From the NCBI RefSeq assembly GCF_014636935.1, contig NZ_BMES01000001.1, positions 1,617,782 through 1,681,781 on the forward strand: a stretch of 64,000 nucleotides of DNA, in the 5' to 3' direction. Made by a program: the position numbers and the translations under genes. The notes under the pieces are model-generated. The model was given only the letters and a program-made list of their open reading frames with translations, was not told where the DNA came from and searched no databases. This document shows, piece by piece, positions 57,816 to 64,000 of the stretch. The stretch comes from Alsobacter metallidurans (GTDB taxonomy: Bacteria > Pseudomonadota > Alphaproteobacteria > Rhizobiales > Beijerinckiaceae). Within the stretch, counting starts at the first letter, position 1, and every line of letters starts with the position of its first letter.

Positions 57816-59015
57816 TTAGTAGGTGATCACCTTGTTGGTGCCAATCGTCTCGGTGGCGAGCAGGTCCGCAACCTTCGGACCGGCCGTCCCGTCGCCGTAG
57901 ATCGGCTCGAACGCGAAACGCCCGTGGCTGATGCGGTCGCGGACGGCGTGCAGGATCTCGTCCTTCTCGTACCCCGAATCGATCACGTTGCGCCCGCGCT
58001 CGCGGTCGGTCTGTCGCGAGCCGACATTCACGGCCGGCGTGCCGATGAACGCGCCTTCACGGATGGCGCTCGACGAGTTGCCGACCAGGCAGGACGTCCG
58101 CGCCATCAGCGGGATGTAGACCTCGGGCGGGAGGTTCTTGACGTAGCGGAAGGGCGCGTCCGGGTTGCGCTCGCGGTATTTGCGGATGCCGCGCGACACG
58201 TCCTCGGAGCCTGCATCTGAATTCGGCCAGAGCACCACAGCCGGCAGCCCGGTCTCGCGCACGGCCGCCAGGGTGGCGCTGATCTGCGCTTCGCCGGATC
58301 CGTACTCGCCGGTTACGGGGTGCTGCGACACCAGCACGAAGGGTTCGCGCGAGCGGATGCTGACGCCCACACCTTCGCCCCCGAGATAATGATCCACCTC
58401 GGGGTCCTGCTGCAGGATCTCGGCGACGATGTCCATGCGCGGGCAGCCCACGTTGTGGACGATCTCGGGCCGCTCCCCGAGCTTGATGATGCGCTGGCGC
58501 GCGTCCTCGGAGGCCGGGAAATGGATGTTGGCGAACTTGGTGATCGCGTGCCGGATGTTTTCGTCGATGTTGCCCGACACCTCGCCGCCCATCGTATGGG
58601 CGAGCGGGATGTTCATGTAGGCGGCCGCAAGCGTGGTCGCCATGGTCTCGAAGCGGTCGCCGACCGTGAGCACCACGTCGGGCTTCAGCGCCTCGAACAC
58701 GGTCGGCAGCTCGATCAACCCGAGCCCCGTGGACTTCGCCATGGTGACGGGCGTCTCGCCTTCCACCAGCATGAAAATCCTGGCCGCGGCCTTGAAGCCG
58801 TCGCGCTCCATGATGTCGACGACGGCGCCGTAGCGGTCCAGCAGCGCGGATGCGCCGGCTACCAGCTGCAGCTCGAGGTCCGGATGAGCCTGTACGGCCC
58901 GCATCACGGCCTTGATGGAGGAGTAGTTCGCGCGCGATCCGACGACCACGCAGATTTTTCTCTTGGGCAAGGAAGCGCTCCCATGCGGCAGCCCGGCTGC
59001 GCGCGACAAGGACAC
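57816..59015 (-). CDS. NeuC-like UDP-GlcNAc-type 2-epimerase (first copy)
   Basis: A 399-residue hydrolysing epimerase converting a UDP-HexNAc into the free 2-epimer for nonulosonate synthesis. The GT-B-like fold has SRANYSSIKAVMRAV at the start, GDRFETMATTLAAAYMNIPLAHTMGGEVSG, SQHPVTGEYG and GNSSSAIREGAF, matching NeuC/LegG enzymes. Compared with usual NeuC, the first motif is SRANY instead of a TRAxY-like motif, and GCPRMD occurs where NeuC often has PGxD. The 27-bp gap to the neuA-like gene suggests one operon. Substrate could be UDP-diacetylated bacillosamine (LegG-like). Confidence 0.88.
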   Translation of the reverse strand: MSLSRAAGLPHGSASLPKRKICVVVGSRANYSSIKAVMRAVQAHPDLELQLVAGASALLDRYGAVVDIMERDGFKAAARIFMLVEGETPVTMAKSTGLGLIELPTVFEALKPDVVLTVGDRFETMATTLAAAYMNIPLAHTMGGEVSGNIDENIRHAITKFANIHFPASEDARQRIIKLGERPEIVHNVGCPRMDIVAEILQQDPEVDHYLGGEGVGVSIRSREPFVLVSQHPVTGEYGSGEAQISATLAAVRETGLPAVVLWPNSDAGSEDVSRGIRKYRERNPDAPFRYVKNLPPEVYIPLMARTSCLVGNSSSAIREGAFIGTPAVNVGSRQTDRERGRNVIDSGYEKDEILHAVRDRISHGRFAFEPIYGDGTAGPKVADLLATETIGTNKVITY

Positions 59016-59309
59016 GGCGGCTCAGCCGAACGGCGATCCGCAGCGTGGGCGGGAGTACCACCCCAGCGTGCGGGTGTCGAGATCGGGAGAACCCTGGAGT
59101 CCGCAACGGCTGAACGGCGCAGAACGCCCGCTCCCTTAAGGGGGAGGGTCGCCACGCAGCGGCGGGGTGGGGTGCTGGGCGTTCGCCAGTTCGGCGACGG
59201 TGCGCACGGCCCCGGCGACACCCCACCCCGCCGGGCTTCGCCCGTCGACCCTCCCCCTCAAGGGGAGGGTGCTCGTCGCTTCGCTTCTCGCGAGGCTGGA
59301 GGGGGGCGT
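59016..59309. repeat. Intergenic palindromic element inside the glycan operon
   Basis: The gap between neuB-like copy 1 and neuC-like copy 1 contains CTCCCTTAAGGGGGAGGGTCG (near 59131-59151) and GTCGACCCTCCCCCTCAAGG (continuing GGAGGGT, 59244-59270), plus GGCGGGGTGGGGTG and CACCCCACCCCGCCGG in inverted order. This forms a long imperfect stem-loop, a repeat type distinct from those at 36018-36478. It could form a strong RNA hairpin that attenuates transcription between the two halves. Confidence 0.7.
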
Positions 59310-60320
59310 TCAGCCTGGAAGCGCCGGCTCCATGTCGTCGGGCCGAAGCAGCGTGTCGGCCGCGATGGGGCCGCGGGCGCGGCGGCCGATCACATCGCCG
59401 AGGCGCGCCGCCGGGATGCCGTCTCCGGGTTTCTTCACCGTGACCATCTCGGCAGTGATCGTCGCACCGGCCGCGATGTCGACGCGCGCCACCACGCTCT
59501 TCTCGAAGATCTGCTTCATCGACCGGTAGGGATCGAGGTCGTTCTTCTCCACCCGCGAGGCGAGCATTTCCGAGATCGCCCGCACGCCCTTCACCAGGTC
59601 CGCGAACTGCGGCGGCTCGGCCGAGTGTGGCGCATCGGAGCCGTACATCGCCCGGCTGAAGGTGAGGTGCTTCTCTACCGCCACAGCGCCCAGCGCGACG
59701 GCGGCGAAGATCGCGTGGTTGTCGAGCGTGTGGTCCGAGTAGCCGACCGGCATGCCCCAGCGCGCCTGCATTTCGCCTAGAACGTTCAGGCCGACGCGGT
59801 CGTTGGCGGTTGGGTAGGCCGAGGTGCACTGCATCGGCGTGAGCTTGTCGTGGCGCTTCAGGATTGTCTCGACCGCCCGGTCCATCTCGCGCCAGTCGCT
59901 CATGCCCGAAGACAGGAGCACCGGCTTTCCGGTCTGCGCCACGACCTCCAGCATCGGGATGTTGGTCACCTCGCCGGACGGGATCTTGTAGCGGCTGACC
60001 CCGATGCGCTCCAGGAGCTCCACAGCCTCCACCGAGAACGGCGAGGACAGGAACTCCAGCCCGCGCTCGTCCGCCTTCGCCTTCAGAAGGCTCCACTGTT
60101 CGAGCCGAAAACCCGTGCGCTCGAAATATTCGAAGCGCGGCTCGCCCTTGAAGTAGGGCGGCATCGGCGCGTTGCGGGTGGTCTCCGCCGCCGCGATATG
60201 GGTCTGGAACTTGATGCAGCTCGCGCCGAGATCGGCCGCGAGGTCGATCAGCTTGCCGGCGTTGCCGAAGGACCCGTCATGCACGGAGCCCACTTCGGCG
60301 ATGATGAAGACGTCGCTCAC
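59310..60320 (-). CDS. NeuB-like nonulosonate synthase (first copy)
   Basis: Condenses phosphoenolpyruvate with an N-acetylated hexose to a nine-carbon acid. 336 residues: NeuB TIM-barrel (about 1-260) with KFQTH, SSPFS, KIPSGEVTN, GYSDHTLD and VEKHLTFSRAMYGSD; C-terminal SAF/antifreeze-like domain (about 275-336, MKQIFEKSVVARVDIAAGATI). The usual NHNG element near the N-terminus is VHDG here. NeuB, LegI and PseI cannot be told apart by eye. The upstream gene in the operon is a methyltransferase, 24 bp away. Confidence 0.92.
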   Translation of the reverse strand: MSDVFIIAEVGSVHDGSFGNAGKLIDLAADLGASCIKFQTHIAAAETTRNAPMPPYFKGEPRFEYFERTGFRLEQWSLLKAKADERGLEFLSSPFSVEAVELLERIGVSRYKIPSGEVTNIPMLEVVAQTGKPVLLSSGMSDWREMDRAVETILKRHDKLTPMQCTSAYPTANDRVGLNVLGEMQARWGMPVGYSDHTLDNHAIFAAVALGAVAVEKHLTFSRAMYGSDAPHSAEPPQFADLVKGVRAISEMLASRVEKNDLDPYRSMKQIFEKSVVARVDIAAGATITAEMVTVKKPGDGIPAARLGDVIGRRARGPIAADTLLRPDDMEPALPG

Positions 60321-60344
60321 GGGCGGCTCCGTTCGGTGTTGCGG

Positions 60345-61232
60345 TTACTTGCGGGCCCAGACCAGGAAGGCGAGGCCCCACGGCTCGGCGCAGGTCCAGG
60401 GATCGCGCAGCGGATCGGGCGAAGCCGCGTCCTTGCCGGGCCGCGCGGCCAGGAGCGTCCGCCACGTCGCCATCAAACGCTTTTCGGCGGCCGGGCTCAT
60501 GGCCGTGAACGGAAATTTCCAGGAATGCGAAACCAGCGGCACCGGAAACATCCCGAATGCGCCACGGTTTTTAACCGCCAGCCGGTCGAGCACGTCGAGA
60601 TAGGCCGTGCTGTTGAAGGTGTTGCGGTAGAGCTCCTGCTTGGGCGGCGCAGCCGGACGCGTCTCGCTCGAGGTGTAGCGGTCCCACAGCCGCAGCGCGG
60701 CATTGAGCGGCGCACCCACGGTTTGCACGCTCACGGGCCGCTCCGGCACCACGTAGCCCAGGAACACGCCGCCCGGCTTGAGAATGCGGATCTGTTCCTC
60801 GAGCGGCGGCGCGATGTCCTCGAAATGTTCGAGCAGGCCGATCGACACCGCCACGTCGAATTGGTTGTCCGGAAAGGGCGTCGCGAGCGCGTCGGCCTGA
60901 TGGTAGTGCCCGGTGAGCCCGTCCGCCTCGAAGTTGCGCCGCGCGCAGTCCAGCGCCGACGCCGAGGTGTCGAGCAGGTGGGTCTCGAAGCCCGCCTTGG
61001 CGAAAAAAGCCGCCATGCTGCCTCGGCCGCAGCCGAGTTCAATGGCCCGTCCGCCGGTCGTGTGGCCCATCACCTTCTGGAACACGCGCCAATGGTTCTG
61101 GAAGGCGAACTGAACCTGGTGCGCCGGCTCGCCGGCCGCGAAATGGTAGCGCTCGCTGGCCGGAAGCGCCTTCCAGCTATCGTCGAAGGCGCCGACGGAG
61201 CCGAACTTGAAATCGCCTGCCTCTGCGGTCAC
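60345..61232 (-). CDS. SAM-dependent methyltransferase
   Basis: A 295-residue class I methyltransferase: SAM-binding motif I AIELGCGRGSMAAFF, motif II-like DALATPFPDNQFDVAVSIGLLEHF and motif III LKPGGVFLGYV. The C-terminal third is an extension (about 190-295) of no known motif. Being between the NeuB- and NeuC-like genes, it most likely modifies the nonulosonate or the glycan, for instance by O-methylation, but no substrate is proven. 11 bp after the NeuC-like copy 2. Confidence 0.85.
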   Translation of the reverse strand: MTAEAGDFKFGSVGAFDDSWKALPASERYHFAAGEPAHQVQFAFQNHWRVFQKVMGHTTGGRAIELGCGRGSMAAFFAKAGFETHLLDTSASALDCARRNFEADGLTGHYHQADALATPFPDNQFDVAVSIGLLEHFEDIAPPLEEQIRILKPGGVFLGYVVPERPVSVQTVGAPLNAALRLWDRYTSSETRPAAPPKQELYRNTFNSTAYLDVLDRLAVKNRGAFGMFPVPLVSHSWKFPFTAMSPAAEKRLMATWRTLLAARPGKDAASPDPLRDPWTCAEPWGLAFLVWARK

Positions 61233-61243
61233 GCGGCTGCTCC

Positions 61244-62398
61244 TCAGTAGGTCATGCGCTTGATCGCCGGCAGCTCGATGCTGGCGAGGATCTCGGCCAT
61301 GCGCGGCCCGGCGTCGCCGCGCCCGAAGATGGGGTCGCTGTCATAGCGCTTTGCCGCGATCTGTCGACGGCCGGCCTCCGCGATGGCGGCCTGCTCGTAG
61401 GGCGCGAAGGTGACATTGCGGCCGTGCTCGCGGCCCATCTGCCGATCGCCCACGATCACGGCCGGAACGCCGAGAAAGGCGCCTTCGCGGATGAACGAGG
61501 ACGAGTTGCCGATCAGACAGGCCGCATTGGCGAGAACGCGGCCGTAATCCTCCGGCGAGAAGTTCCGGAAGAAGTGGAAGGGCAGCGTGGGATTGCGCTC
61601 GCGGAACACGCGGATGCCCTTGGCGACGTCGTCCGTGCCGGCGTCGATGTTGGGCCACAGCACCACGGTCGGGAGGCCGATCTCCACCGCCGCCGCCAGG
61701 CTCTCGTTGATCTGCGCGAAGCCCTGGCCGTAGGAGGTCGTCACCGGGTGCTGGACCAGCAGCACGTAGGGTTTCGTCCAGTCGATGCCCACACCGGTGC
61801 CGCCGTAGCTGGCCATGATCTCGTTGTCGATGCGCAGGTCCTGGTTCACCAGCACGTCGACGGACGGGCAGCCGACATTGAACACGTAGGCCGCGTCCTC
61901 GCCCATGCGGATCACGCGTTCGCGCGACTGCTCGCTGGAGGGGAAATGGAGGTCGGCCAGCTTGGTGATGGCGTGGCGCACCCGGTCGTCGATGTTGCCC
62001 GAGATTTCGCCGCCCTGGATGTGGGCCAGCGGCACGTTCATGTAGGTCGCCGCGATGGCAGTCGCCATGGTCTCGAACCGGTCGGCGACGCTCACCACGA
62101 TGTCGGGCTGCAGGTCGTCAAAGGCGGTCGCCAGTTCGGAGATGCCTGCGCCCGTGGACTTCGCCTGGGTGACGAGGTTCTCGCCCTCAAGAATGTAGAA
62201 CAGCGACCGGTTCGGCTTGAATCCATCCGCCTTGATCACGTCCACGGCGCGGCCGAAGCGATACAGCAGCGTCGACGCCGAGACGATGAGCTGGAGCTCG
62301 AGGTCCGGCCGCTGCTGGACGGCCTTCATGAGATATTTGACCCGGCCATAATTGGCCCGGCTGGCGACGACCACGCAGATCTTGCGCACAGTGCTCAC
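61244..62398 (-). CDS. NeuC-like UDP-GlcNAc-type 2-epimerase (second copy)
   Basis: A 384-residue paralog of the protein at 57816-59015, sharing SRANYGRVKYLMKAV, DRFETMATAIAATYMNVPLAHIQGGEISGNIDD, QHPVTTSYGQ and GNSSSFIREGAF. It has a GTG start at 62398, one base after the neuB-like stop. Differences from copy 1 are spread over the whole length (including GCPSVD for GCPRMD), so the two are old duplicates or separately acquired, perhaps with different UDP-sugar substrates. Confidence 0.88.
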   Translation of the reverse strand: MSTVRKICVVVASRANYGRVKYLMKAVQQRPDLELQLIVSASTLLYRFGRAVDVIKADGFKPNRSLFYILEGENLVTQAKSTGAGISELATAFDDLQPDIVVSVADRFETMATAIAATYMNVPLAHIQGGEISGNIDDRVRHAITKLADLHFPSSEQSRERVIRMGEDAAYVFNVGCPSVDVLVNQDLRIDNEIMASYGGTGVGIDWTKPYVLLVQHPVTTSYGQGFAQINESLAAAVEIGLPTVVLWPNIDAGTDDVAKGIRVFRERNPTLPFHFFRNFSPEDYGRVLANAACLIGNSSSFIREGAFLGVPAVIVGDRQMGREHGRNVTFAPYEQAAIAEAGRRQIAAKRYDSDPIFGRGDAGPRMAEILASIELPAIKRMTY

Positions 62399-62399
62399 C

Positions 62400-63431
62400 T
62401 CAATGGTCGAAGTCGCCGTCGGCGAAGAAATGATCCTTCGGGACGGGGCGCGCCAGCCGCTTCCCGAGAAGGCGCTCGTAGTCGGACACCGGGATGCCGA
62501 TCCCCGGCTTCTTGAAGGCCAGCGCTGCTCGGTCCAGCACGGCCCCGGCGGGCAACTCGCGCCCGGCGACCACGCTCTTGGTGAAGAGCTTGCGCAGCGG
62601 ATCGAGCGCTTGCGCCTGGTCGTCCTTGTTCACCGGGTTGCTCAGGGCGCGGTCGATAAAGGCGACGCCGCGCACGAGGTCGTGCAGCTGCTCGCGCGTC
62701 AGGGAGGCCTTCACGTCCGGGCCGTACATGTCCTTGGAGAAGCACACATGCACCTCCAGCACGTCGGCGCCCAGCGTCACGGCCGCCAGCCCGGCGAAGA
62801 TGTCGCCGGAGTGATCCGAAAGGCCCACCGGCACGCCGTAGCGCTCCCGCATCTCGGCCAGCACGTTGAGGCCGAGCTTCTCGGGCGGGCACGGGTAGGC
62901 GGAGGTGCACTGGAGGATCGACACCGCCGCGCCGCCGCTTTTCAGCACGTTCACGGCGCGGTCGAGCTCGGCCTGCGGCGACATGCCTGACGACAGGATC
63001 ACGGGCAGCCCGGTGGCGGCGGCGCGCTCCAGCAGCGGCAGGTTGGAGACTTCGCCGGACGCGATCTTCAGCGCATCCGCGCCGACGCGGGCCAGCAGGT
63101 CGACGGCCTCCTCCGAAAAGGGCGAGCTGATGAACGCGATGCCCTTGGCGTGCGTGCGCTCCACCAGCGAGCGCCACTGCGCTTCCGTGAAGGCGGTGCG
63201 CGTCCAGTAGTCGTAACGCGTTCCGTCCTGCCCGGAGAGCGGCACCCGGAACTTCTCCTCCGGCGTGCTCTCGGCTTCGGCGATGTGCGTCTGAAACTTC
63301 ACGGCGTCGCAGCCCGCATCCGCGATGAGGTCGATGAAACTCTGGGCCGAGCCGAGGCTGCCCTCGTGGGCGAGGCCCACTTCGCCGATGATGAGGCGCT
63401 TGCCTTGGCCGACGGGCCAGCGGGTGGTCAC
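62400..63431 (-). CDS. NeuB-like nonulosonate synthase (second copy)
   Basis: A 343-residue synthase: GEVGLAHEGSLGSAQSFIDL, KFQTHIAEAE, SSPFSEEAV, KIASGEVSN, QCTSAYPCP, GLSDHSGD, LEVHVCFSKDMYGPD, then a C-terminal SAF domain (FTKSVVAGRELPAGAVLD). The element usually NHNG is AHEG, and the usual EKH is EVH. GTG start at 63431. It shares domain layout but much of its sequence differs from copy 1. Downstream is NeuC-like copy 2. Confidence 0.9.
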   Translation of the reverse strand: MTTRWPVGQGKRLIIGEVGLAHEGSLGSAQSFIDLIADAGCDAVKFQTHIAEAESTPEEKFRVPLSGQDGTRYDYWTRTAFTEAQWRSLVERTHAKGIAFISSPFSEEAVDLLARVGADALKIASGEVSNLPLLERAAATGLPVILSSGMSPQAELDRAVNVLKSGGAAVSILQCTSAYPCPPEKLGLNVLAEMRERYGVPVGLSDHSGDIFAGLAAVTLGADVLEVHVCFSKDMYGPDVKASLTREQLHDLVRGVAFIDRALSNPVNKDDQAQALDPLRKLFTKSVVAGRELPAGAVLDRAALAFKKPGIGIPVSDYERLLGKRLARPVPKDHFFADGDFDH

Positions 63432-63534
63432 GAGGCTGCTCCTGCGTGTGTAGGGGCCACTCGGGCGCGGAATGAGAGTGGCGCATTGCTACGGGGGATC
63501 AGCGTGCGTTTCAAGCCGTGTGCCCGCCAAGCCC

Positions 63535-64000
63535 TCAGCTGATGGCGGTTCCCCGGAAACGATTGCGGACCTGTCGGGTCAGCGGCTCCACCAGCAGCGC
63601 GAGCGCGAGCGAGGCCAGCGTGGAGAGCGTCAGCGACAGCGCGATCATGCTGACGCTCCTCCCCGTGGTGAGGTTCAGCAGCGCGATCGTGACGACGTAG
63701 TGGTTCAGGTAGACCGGGTAGGAGAGGTCGCCAAGAAACCGGTCGACCTTGCGCCAGCCTGCGCTGAGGTGAAGCCGGGCGAGGCCCGCGAGGGCGGGCG
63801 CGATGGCGACCACCAGGACGCCGCCGATCAGCGCCTCGCGGGTGCGATCCGCATAGCCGTAATAATGATGGTAGCACAGCGCCAACGCGACCCCGGCCCC
63901 GATCAGCGCCGCCCGGTCGCGCCACTGCACGGCGTGATAGAGGCAGACGCCCGCCACGAAGTAGGGCGCGAAGGTCAGCGGGTAGAACCACGACACCCGC
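63535..64000 (-). CDS. Acyltransferase-3 family membrane protein, N-terminus outside window
   Basis: C-terminal 154 or so residues of a polytopic membrane acyltransferase (OafA/YrhL-like). Visible are several hydrophobic helices (YFVAGVCLYHAV, LIGGVLVVAIAPALAGL) and the family's C-terminal LGDLSYPVYLNHYVVTIALL segment. The gene continues beyond the window end. Such enzymes O-acetylate or acylate surface sugars, consistent with the nonulosonate operon just downstream on the same strand. Confidence 0.85.
   Translation of the reverse strand, partial: RVSWFYPLTFAPYFVAGVCLYHAVQWRDRAALIGAGVALALCYHHYYGYADRTREALIGGVLVVAIAPALAGLARLHLSAGWRKVDRFLGDLSYPVYLNHYVVTIALLNLTTGRSVSMIALSLTLSTLASLALALLVEPLTRQVRNRFRGTAIS

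Overview
The window is high-GC DNA, coding densely on both strands. Its gene content points to an alphaproteobacterium of the order Hyphomicrobiales (Rhizobiales). The markers are a Porin_2-type porin that opens its mature part with a short Lys-rich segment, an Omp25/RopB-like barrel, DUF2865, DUF6894 and DUF1059 proteins, a class II DAHP synthase, a HIGN-type short glutamyl-tRNA synthetase, an Atm1-type ABC exporter and the PssA/Psd pair. The genus cannot be fixed from the sequence alone.

1-11950: a copper/heavy-metal accessory region. A minus-strand operon (Cys-rich secreted protein, small lipoprotein, CusC-like outer-membrane factor, Tat-exported multicopper oxidase cut by the window edge) diverges from a plus-strand operon (second Cys-rich protein, FixH/YtkA-like protein, CusB-like adaptor, CusA-like RND pump). 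Between them lies a frameshifted remnant of a MerR-family metal regulator. Further right are a PAS-domain fragment, a DUF6894 protein, a Crp/Fnr regulator coupled to a single-domain response regulator, and a DUF1059 protein. The region ends at 11899-11948 in the exact 3' part of a tRNA-Val(CAC), from anticodon stem to CCA, with no 5' half. This is the usual scar of an island integrated into a tRNA gene, so I infer that the left 11.9 kb belongs to a genomic island.

11996-54400: mostly housekeeping chromosome. It holds a VIT/CCC1 transporter, an MgtC/DUF4010 membrane protein, a copper-chaperone pair (DUF2946-like plus PCu(A)C), Gph, RpiA, glutathione reductase, a TadG-like VWA protein, an L,D-transpeptidase, DAHP synthase, GltX, a DUF2865 protein, a phosphorelay hybrid kinase with Hpt next to an EAL response regulator, CreA, CysS, citramalate synthase, a LOG-family hydrolase, a LysM protein, Atm1, YacG-SDR-Maf, PssA-Psd, a ring-cleaving dioxygenase, GlgX, a PrpA-like phosphatase, a Crp/Fnr regulator and a strongly expressed porin. 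Palindromic intergenic repeats cluster at 36018-36478.

54551-64000: a minus-strand surface-glycan operon built around nonulosonic (sialic/legionaminic-like) acid synthesis. It has two divergent NeuB-like synthases, two divergent NeuC-like hydrolysing epimerases, one CMP-sugar synthetase (NeuA-like), a methyltransferase, two glycosyltransferase-like proteins and, at the window edge, the C-terminus of an acyltransferase-3 protein. The duplicated and sequence-divergent NeuB/NeuC pairs are the best candidate here for a poorly described pathway.
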